Under the pieces are notes generated by a model. It saw only the letters and a list, made by a program, of their open reading frames with translations, searched no databases and was not told the DNA's origin. A DNA stretch of 64,000 bases from Bacillota bacterium (GTDB lineage: Bacteria; Bacillota; Clostridia; Christensenellales; CAG-138): NCBI GenBank assembly GCA_023395595.1, contig JAEWYO010000023.1, forward strand, positions 1-64,000, given 5' to 3'. The position numbers and the translations under genes are program-made. Shown in pieces: positions 1-8,696 of the stretch (its first letter is position 1; each line of letters starts with the position of its first letter).

Positions 1-7
1 TAAAAGA

Positions 8-202
8 TTATTCCGATTTGTTGGTGTTGATCTTAAAGATCGAATAAATCGGGCAGGTGCCAACCAGCCCCGTGATGAGCGGGATAAGACCGATCAGCCC
101 GATCCAGCGGATACCGCCGGAGAGGAAGAGAATCAAGCTCAGCAGAGCAACGCCAACGATGATGCGAATCCAACGATCCACTTGTCCTACATTCTTCTTC
201 AT
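8..202 (-). CDS. DUF2892 (YgaP-type) small membrane protein
   Basis: A 64-residue protein that is mostly two hydrophobic helices (about residues 12-30 and 33-50). It opens with the basic MKKNVGQVDRWIRIIVG and contains the small-residue stretch GLVGTCPIYSIF. This pattern is that of the DUF2892 inner-membrane family, which is related to the membrane part of the rhodanese YgaP. The single Cys in TCPIY is a common feature of the family. It lies 72 bp behind the Rieske gene on the same strand, so the two probably share a transcript and a redox-related role. No specific activity can be assigned. Confidence 0.8.
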   Translation of the reverse strand: MKKNVGQVDRWIRIIVGVALLSLILFLSGGIRWIGLIGLIPLITGLVGTCPIYSIFKINTNKSE

Positions 203-274
203 GGATAGACCCTTCTTTCTAAAAGCAAGATTCCAGTCGCGTCGTTTTACTTCGACGCATATAAGTTCAAATCA

Positions 275-607
275 TTAGGATGGAAGTTCGATGAGGATGT
301 CTTTTCCCTCAACCTTCACCTGATAAGCTGCCGCGTCGCCAACCTTCATTTGGAGGAATGCGATCTTTGCGTTGCCGAGATTTTTGCCCGTCCTGACATC
401 AAACTGTGCCCCATGCCGCGGGCAGGAGAGCGTTGCGCCTTTGAGTGTGCCGTCCGCGAGCGAACCGCCGAGGTGCGGACACTTGTTGTTCAGCGCGTAA
501 AACGCGCCATCCACATTTGCAAGGAGAACTGTCTTTCCGTTGAGCGGGAAACCCTTCTTTTCACCGGGAGCGATCATGTCTGTTTCTGCAATCTTTACAA
601 ATGACAT
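275..607 (-). CDS. Rieske [2Fe-2S] ferredoxin-like protein
   Basis: A 110-residue soluble protein with the two Rieske boxes: CPH at 43-45 followed by LGG, and CPRH at 62-65 followed by GAQFD. These give the two Cys and two His ligands of a [2Fe-2S] cluster. The length and lack of a signal peptide fit the small NirD/biphenyl-ferredoxin-type cytoplasmic electron carriers. No partner oxygenase or reductase is adjacent, so its redox partner is unknown. RBS GAGGTG lies 8 bases before the ATG. It is divergent from the ferritin gene and probably co-transcribed with the small DUF2892 membrane protein, which suggests an oxidative-stress or iron-handling role (inference). Confidence 0.88.
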   Translation of the reverse strand: MSFVKIAETDMIAPGEKKGFPLNGKTVLLANVDGAFYALNNKCPHLGGSLADGTLKGATLSCPRHGAQFDVRTGKNLGNAKIAFLQMKVGDAAAYQVKVEGKDILIELPS

Positions 608-631
608 TTTCGATTCACCTCACTTTTTCTT

Positions 632-637
632 ATTATA
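632..637 (-). promoter_or_regulatory. -10 element of the Rieske/DUF2892 operon
   Basis: On the minus strand this reads TATAAT, about 25 bases before the Rieske start codon. I could not find a convincing -35 box at 17 bp. Confidence 0.45.
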
Positions 638-694
638 GCACCAATACGCGAAAAAACTGTGCGCAAGTCACAGGAGCGCGAAGAAAAACGCTAC

Positions 695-724
695 TTGCAA
701 AGCGTGACAAAGGCACGGTATGAT
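695..724 (+). promoter_or_regulatory. Promoter of the ferritin gene
   Basis: TTGCAA, an 18-bp spacer, then TATGAT. It predicts a leader of about 75 bases before the ATG at 805. The in-frame ATGs at 733 and 736 would fall almost at the transcription start and have no RBS. Confidence 0.55.
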
Positions 725-804
725 GAGGGTAGATGATGTATACTCAAGTCAACAACGTGGGGAACAGAACAAGAACGAACACGAGAGAAAGGGAGAATAC
801 GAAC

Positions 805-1317
805 ATGTTTACCGACAAAGTCAAAAAGCTACTCAACGAACAGATCACGAAGGAATTTTACTCCGCATATTTGTATCTGGACTTCGTAAATTACTATGAG
901 GAGCAGGGCCTGAAGGGCTTTGCCAACTGGTTCATGGTGCAGGCGCAGGAGGAGCGTGATCACGCGCTTCTGTTCATCAAGTATATGCAGAACAACGACA
1001 TCAAGGTCACACTGGAGGCAATCGGCAAACCCGACGTGGTGATGAAAAAGCACATCGACGCGCTCTGCGCTTCGCTCACACATGAGCAGTATGTGACCGC
1101 ATCGATTCACGCGATCTATGAAGCCGCCTATGAAAGCAAGGATTTCCGCACCATGCAATTCCTCGACTGGTTCGTCAAGGAACAGGCAGAGGAGGAGACC
1201 AACGCCAACGATAACATCAAGAAGATGGAGCTCTTCGGCACGGATAGCAAGGGGCTGTATATGCTCGATCAGGAGATGGGCGCACGCGTTTACGCGCCGC
1301 CGAGCCTCGTGCTTTGA
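805..1317 (+). CDS. ftnA: Ferritin (non-haem iron storage protein)
   Basis: A 170-residue four-helix-bundle ferritin that would assemble into a 24-mer shell to oxidise and store iron. The ferroxidase ligands are visible at the positions familiar from E. coli FtnA: Glu17 (in ITKEFYSAYLYL) and Glu50/His53 (in QEERDH), with a later EQAEEE segment. The ATG at 805 is preferred over the upstream ATG at 733 because it has an AAAGGGAGA ribosome binding site and gives the usual N-terminus MFTDKVKKLLNEQ. Its neighbour on the other side of the divergent promoter region is a Rieske protein. An intrinsic terminator follows at 1345. Confidence 0.93.
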   Translation: MFTDKVKKLLNEQITKEFYSAYLYLDFVNYYEEQGLKGFANWFMVQAQEERDHALLFIKYMQNNDIKVTLEAIGKPDVVMKKHIDALCASLTHEQYVTASIHAIYEAAYESKDFRTMQFLDWFVKEQAEEETNANDNIKKMELFGTDSKGLYMLDQEMGARVYAPPSLVL

Positions 1318-1344
1318 TTCAAACCAAACAACGCTAGCGTACAC

Positions 1345-1375
1345 AAAGACCGCCGGGTAACATCGGCGGTCTTTT
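1345..1375 (+). terminator. Intrinsic terminator, probably bidirectional
   Basis: A perfect 11-bp stem (AAAGACCGCCG with its complement, 8-base loop) followed by Ts. It lies between the converging ferritin and lactonase genes. The minus strand has a shorter T run, so termination may work both ways. Confidence 0.85.
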
Positions 1376-1431
1376 TCGCATTTTCGTTCTGTTTACCGTT
1401 GGCGTCTACTTACGGACAAATTTGCTTGCGC

Positions 1432-2532
1432 TTACTCGTAATCCGCAAACAGCACAGCCGTCGGAGAATTGCTTACGGTGCGCTCCAGCTCGGTGAGCTG
1501 ACCCGTGACAGGATCGATTGCATAGAGGATCAGTTCATTGCTGTCTTGAAAGCCGGAGAGCAGGAACTTGCCATCCGGCGTGATGTTGAAATCACGCGGG
1601 GTTTTCGCGTTCGTTTTCTGGATGGCGATGGGTAACAGTGTGCCATCCTTTTGCACGCGGTAGCGCGCGATGCTGTCGTGCCCGCGATTGCTCGCGTAGA
1701 GAAATTGCCCATTGGGATGCAGCTTGATGCACGCGGCGATGGTCTCCACCGCGCAATCCGCCGGAAGCATCGGCACGGCTTGCAGGAAGGTCGCTTCTCC
1801 CGTCTCGCTGTCATACGCATAAACGCGGACTGTGCTGCTCAGTTCCGTCAATAGATAGAGAAATTTACCGCTCCGGTCAAACACAAACTGTCTCGGGCCA
1901 TCGCCCGGCTCGACTTTGATTGCGGGCGCGGCGTTGGGGGAGACCATACCGGTCGCCCAGTCGATGCCGTAGACACAGACTTCATCCGTGCCAAGATCGG
2001 CAACGAGCACATGCTTGCCCAGCGGATCGGACGATAATTGATGCACATGCGGGCTGGCCTGACGCGTGGGGTTGACGCTCTTACCATAGTGCTGGACAAA
2101 GCAGGCAGCGGTGCCGAGGCTGCCGTCCGGCAAAACGGGTAGAATCGCGAAGCTGCCGCCGGTGAAATTCGCAACCAGCAGATGGCTGTCGTTTGCGCTG
2201 AGATTGACGCAGCAGGCGTCCGCGCCGCCGGTCATGCGGCGGTTGAGGAAGGTGAGTTCGCCAGTCTTTTCATTGATCGCGTAAGCCGAAACCGCCGCGG
2301 ATGCTTCTTCGTGATATTCTTTCAACTCGTTGACCGTGTAGAGAAAGTGCTTGTCCGCGCTCAGCGCTAGATAGGTCGGGTTCGGCTTGCCTGCGGCAAA
2401 CAGGCGGGTGAGATGTCCCGCTTCGTCCATGCGATAGACGGTGACACCATCTCCGCTGCCGGGGATGAGTTCACCCGTGCCGAGGACGATGGGCTGGGTA
2501 TAGCTGCCGATGAAGACCAGACGATTTTTCAT
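1432..2532 (-). CDS. Lactonase family protein (7-bladed beta-propeller, YbhE/Pgl type)
   Basis: A 366-residue protein of the size and repeat pattern of the bacterial 6-phosphogluconolactonase (YbhE) family. The blade signatures include LFIGSYTQP-like at the start, GGSFAILPVLPDGSLG, SPHVHQLSSDPLGKHVLVADLGTD, GDGPRQFVFDRSGKFLY and LHPNGQFLYASNRGHDSIA. The family hydrolyses phosphogluconolactone or other sugar lactones; members in catabolic clusters often act on unphosphorylated aldonolactones. It is the last gene of a three-gene minus-strand operon, 39 bp behind the HAD phosphatase. That context suggests it handles a lactone formed by an oxidoreductase of this locus (inference). There is no signal peptide, so it is cytoplasmic. 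Confidence 0.85.
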   Translation of the reverse strand: MKNRLVFIGSYTQPIVLGTGELIPGSGDGVTVYRMDEAGHLTRLFAAGKPNPTYLALSADKHFLYTVNELKEYHEEASAAVSAYAINEKTGELTFLNRRMTGGADACCVNLSANDSHLLVANFTGGSFAILPVLPDGSLGTAACFVQHYGKSVNPTRQASPHVHQLSSDPLGKHVLVADLGTDEVCVYGIDWATGMVSPNAAPAIKVEPGDGPRQFVFDRSGKFLYLLTELSSTVRVYAYDSETGEATFLQAVPMLPADCAVETIAACIKLHPNGQFLYASNRGHDSIARYRVQKDGTLLPIAIQKTNAKTPRDFNITPDGKFLLSGFQDSNELILYAIDPVTGQLTELERTVSNSPTAVLFADYE

Positions 2533-2571
2533 GTGATTGCGTCTCCTATTTTATAATGGCGAATAAATATG

Positions 2572-3399
2572 CTACTTGGATCGCAGAATTTGCGCAATCG
2601 CCCAAACTGCTCCGTCGCTGTCGTTGTCCGGAGCGACGAGTGTTGCAGAATCTTTGACGCACTGCTGCGCGTTTTCCATCGCAATAGAAAGCCCTGCGTG
2701 GCGAAACATCGCAATATCCGCCTCGCCGTCGCCAACCGCGGCGGTCTCCTCCGGCGAAATACCGAGATGATTGCATAGTGCGATTAGGCCGGAGCCTTTC
2801 TCCACGCCTTTTTGATTGACCTCCAGCCCGTTTTGAATCGAGACAACCAGATCGACCGGGAAGGCTTCGCAAAACGCGCGCAGGCGCGGCAGATCGGCGA
2901 GGTCTTCAAACGAGATGTAGAGCTTTTCGATGTCGCTTGTCCGTGTGGCAAGCAACGTTCCAACATGCGGTACGGGTGTGTATCCCGCAATCAGCGAGGG
3001 ATGACGCATATGCTCAGTGGCAAAGCGGCTGATGTGTTGCCAGAGTGATTCGTCGAGGTAAGACGTTCCGTCCGCATAGACCTGCGTGAGCGTGCGATAG
3101 CTGCGTGCCTCGCGCTCAATCTCGCGCGCAATCGAGAGCGGCAGATGATTTTCGTGAAACGTTTGGTTCGTTTCCGCGTCCAGAGCGGTTGCGCCGTTGC
3201 TGACGACAAAATAGCGAATCCAAGGAAAACTCCGGCGAAAGTCGATCAATTCGCCCATGCTGCGCCCGGTATTGATGGCGACAAGGATGCCCGCGTCGCG
3301 GAGGGATTCGACTGCCCGAACGACGGCGGGAGAGAGGGAGAGGTCGCGGCGCACCAGCGTGCCGTCCACGTCCAGCGCGGCGAGTTTGATTCTTGCCAT
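2572..3399 (-). CDS. HAD-superfamily hydrolase, Cof/YidA type
   Basis: A 275-residue HAD phosphatase. Motif I is DVDGTL near residue 9 (nucleophile and acid/base Asp), motif II is the Thr of INTGRS, and motif IV reads GDGEADIAMF, where most Cof proteins have GDGxND. The middle is a C2B-type cap. Cof proteins are Mg-dependent phosphatases of sugar phosphates and related metabolites. The gene lies between the isomerase (3-bp gap upstream) and the lactonase, so it very probably shares their transcript and acts on a sugar phosphate of this pathway, perhaps relieving phosphate-ester stress. The exact substrate is unknown. Confidence 0.88.
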   Translation of the reverse strand: MARIKLAALDVDGTLVRRDLSLSPAVVRAVESLRDAGILVAINTGRSMGELIDFRRSFPWIRYFVVSNGATALDAETNQTFHENHLPLSIAREIEREARSYRTLTQVYADGTSYLDESLWQHISRFATEHMRHPSLIAGYTPVPHVGTLLATRTSDIEKLYISFEDLADLPRLRAFCEAFPVDLVVSIQNGLEVNQKGVEKGSGLIALCNHLGISPEETAAVGDGEADIAMFRHAGLSIAMENAQQCVKDSATLVAPDNDSDGAVWAIAQILRSK

Positions 3400-3402
3400 G
3401 CG

Positions 3403-4089
3403 TCAACCTTTCGCCTTGGGGTATTCGTTGCAAAGCAGGCGATAGGGCGCTTCGTCCTCTTCGATTGTAGAAAAGCGGCCTAATGGCTCCAAAAAGCGAT
3501 TGTCGTGCACGTCGTCGTTGCACATGCTCACTTCGCCCAGCAGAACCGGGCCGGAACCCGCCTCCACGTTGAAATCGTGATACAGATACGGCTGAATCGA
3601 GATGCTCTCGCCGGGGGTCAGGCGAATCTGCGTGCCCGCGGGCACGACAAACGTGCGTCCGTCGCAATGCAGCGTTACGTCGGTTTCCGCCAGTTGCTCG
3701 TCCGGCGTAGAGTTGTAGACCCGGATGAGCACGTTTCCGCCGCCGCGATTGATGATGTCCTCCATCTTGCTCCAGTGGAAATGCATCGGCGAATACTGCC
3801 CTTCTTCTATATAAAGAAGCTTTTCCGCATAGGGCTTGGTGTAAACGTCCCGTTTGGCGAAGTTGCCATTGCGAATGGTCACGAGCGAAAAGCCCATCTT
3901 GGCAAAATCGCCCGCGCCATAGTCAGTGACATCCCAACCGAGCATGTTGTCGCGAATTTCATCATACGCATGATCTTTCGCTTGCCAGTCTGTGGGCGAC
4001 CAGACGCAAAACGGCGGCAGTGCGAAGCCATGCTTGTTTGCAAAGGTTTCCATGCGGCGGATGGCCGCGTTGATTTCGGAACGCTTCAT
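3403..4089 (-). CDS. D-lyxose ketol-isomerase
   Basis: A 228-residue cupin-fold sugar isomerase of the D-lyxose isomerase family, which interconverts D-lyxose with D-xylulose and D-mannose with D-fructose using Mn(II). The family opening MKRSEINAAIRRM is present, as are the cupin metal-ligand stretch HFHWSKMEDIINRGGG and the later H of YHDFN. The ATG at 4089 is chosen over one 24 bases upstream because it has a strong AAGGAGAC ribosome binding site and matches the family N-terminus. It is the first gene of a three-gene operon, divergent from the ROK kinase. In this context it probably feeds a ketose or ketose-like intermediate to the phosphorylating enzymes (inference). Confidence 0.88.
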   Translation of the reverse strand: MKRSEINAAIRRMETFANKHGFALPPFCVWSPTDWQAKDHAYDEIRDNMLGWDVTDYGAGDFAKMGFSLVTIRNGNFAKRDVYTKPYAEKLLYIEEGQYSPMHFHWSKMEDIINRGGGNVLIRVYNSTPDEQLAETDVTLHCDGRTFVVPAGTQIRLTPGESISIQPYLYHDFNVEAGSGPVLLGEVSMCNDDVHDNRFLEPLGRFSTIEEDEAPYRLLCNEYPKAKG

Positions 4090-4153
4090 CGTTACAGTCT
4101 CCTTGCGGAACAATTGGATTTTGATTTGTGATAATCGGTTTTATAAACAGATT

Positions 4154-4167
4154 GCAGATAAATCTGC
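4154..4167 (-). promoter_or_regulatory. Palindrome at the transcript start of the isomerase operon
   Basis: GCAGATAAATCTGC is a perfect 6-2-6 inverted repeat lying at about +6 to +19 of the transcript predicted from the minus-strand promoter at 4180-4208. It could be an operator or a 5'-end hairpin. Confidence 0.4.
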
Positions 4168-4179
4168 TTGTGCGCTACC

Positions 4180-4208
4180 ATTCTAGCGCATTCGCCAGAA
4201 ATATGCAA
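4180..4208 (-). promoter_or_regulatory. Promoter of the isomerase-HAD-lactonase operon
   Basis: On the minus strand: TTGCAT, 17-bp spacer, TAGAAT. The start point would be near 4173, giving a leader of about 84 bases before the ATG at 4089. Confidence 0.6.
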
Positions 4209-4223
4209 TGACAGACGGAATAG

Positions 4224-4235
4224 TTTCAAATGAAA
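4224..4235. promoter_or_regulatory. Candidate operator between divergent promoters
   Basis: TTTCAAATGAAA, an inverted repeat of TTTCA with TGAAA, lies between the minus-strand promoter (4180-4208) and the plus-strand promoter (4266-4294). The DeoR-family regulator encoded at 7890 or the AraC-family one at 8697 are the obvious candidate binders. A related inverted repeat lies before glycyl radical enzyme 2 (9602). Confidence 0.4.
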
Positions 4236-4265
4236 GTAATATTGTTATAATAGTAATGGTTTTCG

Positions 4266-4294
4266 TTGACATGACCCCATTCACCGTCTATACT
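4266..4294 (+). promoter_or_regulatory. Promoter of the ROK kinase / glycyl radical enzyme 1 operon
   Basis: TTGACA, 17-bp spacer, TATACT: a near-consensus sigma-A promoter with a start about 43 bases before the ATG at 4344. Confidence 0.75.
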
Positions 4295-4343
4295 GATCCT
4301 GAACAAACGACCACAAGTCTTACGCGAAAGAGGAAAGAGCAGC

Positions 4344-5285
4344 ATGAAGAGCGGATATGTCATCGGAATTGACGCGGGCGGTACAAAGGTTGCCTACGGG
4401 TTATTCAACCCTGCGGGAGAGAGAATCGACCGCGCGCAGCACCCGACGGATGTTTGCGCAACCGGGGAATCGTTTTCCGATACGCTGGTGGAAAACATTC
4501 AGGCAATTCTTACGCGAAACAACATGAAGGATACGGATCTTGACGGAATCGGCATCTGCATGCCCTCGTTCATCCTCTTTGACGAAGGATATGTACTCAT
4601 GACCTCCGCCATGCCGGGCATCAAGCAATTTCCGATGCGGGACTATCTCAAAGCGCGGCTGAACACCAACATCGTGCTGGACAACGACAGCAACGCGGCG
4701 GCGCTAGCCGAATACCGGCGGGGCGCTGGCAGGGGAAGCAAGCACCTGGTCTACATCACGGCGGGCACGGGGCTCGGCAGCGGAATCCTGATCGACGGAA
4801 AACTCTTTCGCGGCAGCTACGGCTGGGCGGGGGAATGCGGGCACATGCTCGCAACGCCGGACGAAGGGCTGATGTGCGGCTGCGAAAACCGGGGTTGCTT
4901 TATGAGCTATGCCTCCGGGCGCGCGATGAGCGCGCGCGTGCGCGGGCAGATGACCTACTGCAACACTACAATCCTCACACCGGAGACGGCGGACGGGGAA
5001 CATGTGCTGGCAGCCTATCATCAAAACGATCCGCTCGCGATTGAAACCATCGACACCATCGCGCATTACCTCGGCATCTGCGCGTTTAACATTTACCAGA
5101 TGCTAAACATCAACCGCTTTGTTTTCGGCGGCGGGCTGACGAACTTTGGCGATGTGCTATTTGACCGCGTGAAGGCAACATTTGACAAATATAACCACAT
5201 ACCGCTGCCGGTAGAGTTCAAGCTTGCCGAGCTCGGCTCAGACATCGGACTCATCGGCGCGGCGGAATTCGTCCGCGAGGCGTAA
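4344..5285 (+). CDS. ROK family sugar kinase
   Basis: A 313-residue ROK kinase that would phosphorylate a sugar or sugar-like substrate with ATP. Seen: the ATP-phosphate loop GIDAGGTKVAYGLF near the N-terminus, catalytic Asp115 in LDNDSNAAALAE, the second phosphate loop ITAGTGLGSGILIDG, the GECGHM segment, and the ROK zinc site CGCENRGC (Cys178, Cys180, Cys185). The length is normal for glucokinase or fructokinase-like ROK proteins. It has a strong promoter of its own and lies 42 bp before glycyl radical enzyme 1. It probably supplies a phosphorylated substrate to the pathway; sugar specificity cannot be read from sequence. Confidence 0.9.
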   Translation: MKSGYVIGIDAGGTKVAYGLFNPAGERIDRAQHPTDVCATGESFSDTLVENIQAILTRNNMKDTDLDGIGICMPSFILFDEGYVLMTSAMPGIKQFPMRDYLKARLNTNIVLDNDSNAAALAEYRRGAGRGSKHLVYITAGTGLGSGILIDGKLFRGSYGWAGECGHMLATPDEGLMCGCENRGCFMSYASGRAMSARVRGQMTYCNTTILTPETADGEHVLAAYHQNDPLAIETIDTIAHYLGICAFNIYQMLNINRFVFGGGLTNFGDVLFDRVKATFDKYNHIPLPVEFKLAELGSDIGLIGAAEFVREA

Positions 5286-5327
5286 CCGACTTTTACACAA
5301 AAGACTATTACTCAGGAGAGGAACGAT

Positions 5328-7763
5328 ATGGAAGCAAGTAAAACGGAAAAAGAATACGGCAACCCCAAGGAATACTTTGGCTCGCTCAGCGAGCGCACCG
5401 CGCGCATTCGCGCGCGCCTGCTGGATACGCAACCCACGGTGGACACCCAGCGCGCACTCCTCACCACGGAAAGCTACCGCGCGCACGAGCAGGATCAGGT
5501 CGTCCTGCGCCGCGCCTATATGCTCGACAACGTCCTGCGCAACATGAGCATCTATATCGATCCGGATGCGCTGCTTGCGGGCAATCAGGCATCGAGCGAC
5601 CGCAGCGCGCCGATCTTCCCTGAATACGCGATGGATTGGGTGATCAAGGAGCTGGACGCGTTTGACAAGCGCGACGGCGATCGCTTCACCATCACGGAAG
5701 GGAACAAGCAGATTTTGCGCGACATCTACCCCTACTGGAAGGGGCGCACCCTGCAGGACAAGGGCTACGCCGCGTTTCCAGAGCGGGCAAGATTGTTCTA
5801 TGACCTTGGCATCATCAAAACCGAGGGGAATATCACCTCCGGCGACGCGCACATCGCGGTGGACTACGGCAGAATCCTGCGCGAAGGCCTCGCGGGGTAT
5901 CGCACGCGCGTGCTGGAACAGCAGGACAAGCTTGAACTTGCTAACTTTGAAGACCTCAAGAAGAGCTATTTCTATCGTTCGATTCTAATCGTGCTGGATG
6001 CGGTGGAGGCATTTTCCCTTCGCTATGCAGCACTGGCAGAAGAGCAGGCGAAGACCGCCACGCCGGAGCGCGCAAAGGAGCTGCTGGAGCTTGCACGCAT
6101 CTGCCGCAAGGTACCGATGCAACCGGCTGACAGCTTTCATGAGGCACTCCAGAGTGTCTGGCTGCTGCATGTAGTGCTCCAGATTGAGAGCAACGGGCAC
6201 TCGCTCTCCTACGGACGGATGGATCAATACGTCTACCCGTTTTATGAAAAGAGCCGCGCAGAGGGCATGAGTGAGGAATTCGCCAGCGAGCTGCTCGAAA
6301 ACCTTTGGCTGCGCACCTTTACGGTCAACAAGATTCGCTCCTGGTCGCATACGCGCTTTTCCGCGGGCAGCCCGCTTTACCAGAACGTGACCGTCGGCGG
6401 GCAGACGGTGGATGGCAAGGACGCGGTGAACCCGCTGAGCTACCTCATCCTGCGTTCGGTCGCGCGTTGCCATCTGCCGCAGCCCAACCTCACCGTTCGC
6501 TACCACAAGGGATTGAGCGACGACTTCATGCAGGAGTGCATCCAAGTCATCCGCTGTGGATTCGGCATGCCCGCGTTCAACAGCGATGAGATCATCATTC
6601 CCTCGTTCCTCAACCTCGGTGTGAAGAAAGAGGACGCATATAATTACAGCGCAATCGGTTGTGTCGAAGTTGCGGTGCCCGGCAAATGGGGCTATCGCTG
6701 CACGGGCATGAGCTTCCTGAATTTCCCGAAGACGCTGATGATCGCGCTCAACGACGGTATCGACATCGACAGCGGCAAGCGCGTGTTTGAAGGAGCGGGG
6801 CATTTCCTCACGATGGATAAATTTGAAGACGTGATGAAAGCCTGGGACATTTTCGTGCGTGAATTCTGCCGTCAGGCGGTGATTCTCGATTCCGCGGCAG
6901 ACATGGTGCTCGAACAAGAGGTGCCGGATATCCTCTGCTCCGCGCTGACGGAGGACTGCATCGCGCGCGGCAAACACCTAAAAGAAGGTGGCGCTGTCTA
7001 TGACTTCATCAGTGATTTGCAGGTTGGCATCGCGAACCTTGGCGATTCCCTCGCCGCGATCAAGAAGACGGTCTACGAAGATAAGAGCGTGACTAGAGAA
7101 GAACTTTGGAATGCGCTGCTGACCGATTTCGCCGGCGAACACGGAGAAGCGATCCGCAAGCTCCTGCTTGCCGTGCCGAAATTTGGCAACGATGATGATT
7201 ACGTGGACAGCCTCGTGGTGGCGGGCTATGACAGCTATATCGACGAGCTGAAGAAGTATAAAAACACGCGCTACGGGCGCGGGCCGATTGGCGGCTGCTA
7301 CTACGCGGGCACAAGCTCTATCTCCGCCAACGTACCGCAAGGCGCGGGCACCTGTGCTACCCCCGACGGGCGGCACAAGGGCGACCCGCTTGCGGAGGGA
7401 TGCTCGCCCACACACGCGGCGGATGTCAACGGGCCCACCAGCGTGTTCAAGAGTGTGAGCAAACTCCGCACGGACAAGATTACCGGTGGCGTGCTGCTCA
7501 ACCAAAAGGTCGCGCCGAGCATGCTCGAAAAACCGCGCGACCGACAGAAGCTCCTTCTGCTGCTGCGCACCTTCTTCAACGCACTCAAGGGATTCCATGT
7601 GCAATATAACGTCGTCTCCAGAGAGACCATGCTCGACGCGCAGGTGCACCCGGAAAACCACAAAGACTTGATCGTGCGCGTGGCGGGCTATTCCGCGTTC
7701 TTCAACGTGCTTTCGCGCCAGACGCAGGACGACATCATTGCCAGAACCGAACAAGTTTTGTGA
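5328..7763 (+). CDS. Glycyl radical enzyme 1 (pyruvate formate-lyase superfamily)
   Basis: An 811-residue glycyl radical enzyme. The C-terminal glycyl radical loop is RVAGYSAFF with the radical on Gly787, and the active-site thiyl residue is Cys445 in IGCVEVA with Glu447 as the nearby base. This places it among the dehydratase/lyase-type family members and not with true pyruvate formate-lyase, which has adjacent cysteines. Compared with B12-independent glycerol dehydratase it keeps counterparts of His164 (His175 in GDAHIAVDY) and His281 (His291 in ESNGHSLS). It lacks the Asp447 counterpart: the region reads PGKWGYRCTG, with Cys-Thr instead of Asp. It is therefore unlikely to be a classical glycerol or propanediol dehydratase. 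It is co-transcribed with the ROK kinase; the only activase seen is at 12117. Substrate unknown. Confidence 0.9.
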   Translation: MEASKTEKEYGNPKEYFGSLSERTARIRARLLDTQPTVDTQRALLTTESYRAHEQDQVVLRRAYMLDNVLRNMSIYIDPDALLAGNQASSDRSAPIFPEYAMDWVIKELDAFDKRDGDRFTITEGNKQILRDIYPYWKGRTLQDKGYAAFPERARLFYDLGIIKTEGNITSGDAHIAVDYGRILREGLAGYRTRVLEQQDKLELANFEDLKKSYFYRSILIVLDAVEAFSLRYAALAEEQAKTATPERAKELLELARICRKVPMQPADSFHEALQSVWLLHVVLQIESNGHSLSYGRMDQYVYPFYEKSRAEGMSEEFASELLENLWLRTFTVNKIRSWSHTRFSAGSPLYQNVTVGGQTVDGKDAVNPLSYLILRSVARCHLPQPNLTVRYHKGLSDDFMQECIQVIRCGFGMPAFNSDEIIIPSFLNLGVKKEDAYNYSAIGCVEVAVPGKWGYRCTGMSFLNFPKTLMIALNDGIDIDSGKRVFEGAGHFLTMDKFEDVMKAWDIFVREFCRQAVILDSAADMVLEQEVPDILCSALTEDCIARGKHLKEGGAVYDFISDLQVGIANLGDSLAAIKKTVYEDKSVTREELWNALLTDFAGEHGEAIRKLLLAVPKFGNDDDYVDSLVVAGYDSYIDELKKYKNTRYGRGPIGGCYYAGTSSISANVPQGAGTCATPDGRHKGDPLAEGCSPTHAADVNGPTSVFKSVSKLRTDKITGGVLLNQKVAPSMLEKPRDRQKLLLLLRTFFNALKGFHVQYNVVSRETMLDAQVHPENHKDLIVRVAGYSAFFNVLSRQTQDDIIARTEQVL

Positions 7764-7790
7764 TAAAACGCGCGCCGGTTTCCAAAACGC

Positions 7791-7819
7791 TTGGATTATC
7801 TTTCGCATGTTGCTATAAT
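7791..7819 (+). promoter_or_regulatory. Promoter of the DeoR regulator gene
   Basis: TTGGAT, 17-bp spacer, TATAAT, about 70 bases before the ATG at 7890. The regulator can thus be made independently of the upstream operon. Confidence 0.6.
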
Positions 7820-7889
7820 AGTCGCACAGAAGGGTTTCATATGATCGAATACCCGATGAAGAACGAAAGACGACAATAGGAGTTTTGAA

Positions 7890-8633
7890 ATGAATCAGCG
7901 CTGCCTGACGATACTTGATTTACTCAACCGCGAAGAGACGCTGGATGTCAACGACCTTGCCGAGCGGCTGAATGTCTCCGCCGTGACGGTGCGAAAAGAT
8001 CTCGCCATCCTCGAAAACAAGGGACTGCTGCACCGGCAGCACGGCTGCGCCATGCGCGTCTCCCCAAACGATGTCGGCTATCGCATGACGTTTGACTATG
8101 AAGTCAAGCGCAGAATTGCGCGGCGGGCGGCGGACATGGTCGGCAGCGGCGAAGCGGTGATGATCGAATCCGGCTCAACCTGCGCAATGCTGGCCGAAGA
8201 GCTCGTGCGTAAAAAGCGCGATGTGACCATCATCACGAACTCCGCGTTTATCGCAGGCTATGTGCGCTCCATCCCCGGTGCGCGTGTGGTGCTGCTCGGC
8301 GGCACCTATGACCCCGACGCACAGGTGATGAGCGGCCCGCTCGTCGGCAAATGCGCCGAGGAGTTTTATGTTGATAAGTTTTTCATCGGCACCGACGGAT
8401 ATGACCCCAACCAGGGATTTTCCAACGTGGACATGCTCCGCGCGGAGGCAGTTCGCGCCATGGCGGCGCGCGCGGACAAGCGGATCATCCTCACCGATGC
8501 GTCTAAGTTCAACAAACGCGGCGTGGTGCAGCTCATGCCCGCGCGGCAGGTGACGCATGTGATTACCGACACGATTCCCGACAACTGCCGCCAATCACTA
8601 ACGGAAAACAGCGTGGAGATTATCCTCACGTAA
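7890..8633 (+). CDS. DeoR family transcriptional regulator
   Basis: A 247-residue DeoR-type regulator. The N-terminal winged helix-turn-helix reads VNDLAERLNVSAVTVRKDLAILENKGLLHRQHGCA. It is followed by a DeoRC ligand domain of the ribose-5-phosphate-isomerase fold with IESGSTCAMLAEEL and IITNSAFIAGYV. Family members usually repress sugar operons and respond to a phosphorylated sugar. Its place between the two glycyl radical enzyme operons makes it the likely local repressor, with the TTTCA/TGAAA inverted repeats at 4224 and 9602 as candidate sites (inference). The RBS AGGAG is well placed and an intrinsic terminator follows at 8641. Confidence 0.92.
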   Translation: MNQRCLTILDLLNREETLDVNDLAERLNVSAVTVRKDLAILENKGLLHRQHGCAMRVSPNDVGYRMTFDYEVKRRIARRAADMVGSGEAVMIESGSTCAMLAEELVRKKRDVTIITNSAFIAGYVRSIPGARVVLLGGTYDPDAQVMSGPLVGKCAEEFYVDKFFIGTDGYDPNQGFSNVDMLRAEAVRAMAARADKRIILTDASKFNKRGVVQLMPARQVTHVITDTIPDNCRQSLTENSVEIILT

Positions 8634-8640
8634 TTCAACC

Positions 8641-8667
8641 GAACGGGGGAATGCCCCCGTTCTTTTT
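8641..8667 (+). terminator. Intrinsic terminator behind the DeoR gene
   Basis: Perfect 9-bp stem GAACGGGGG with its complement, 4-base loop AATG, then TTTTT. Confidence 0.88.
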
Positions 8668-8696
8668 CGTTCGGCATGTGAAAAGGAGAGAGTACC

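Noticed and set aside
5328..7763. Glycyl radical enzyme 1 as pyruvate formate-lyase
   Set aside because: It lacks the adjacent Cys-Cys of pyruvate formate-lyase and has the GCVE motif of the dehydratase/lyase branch.
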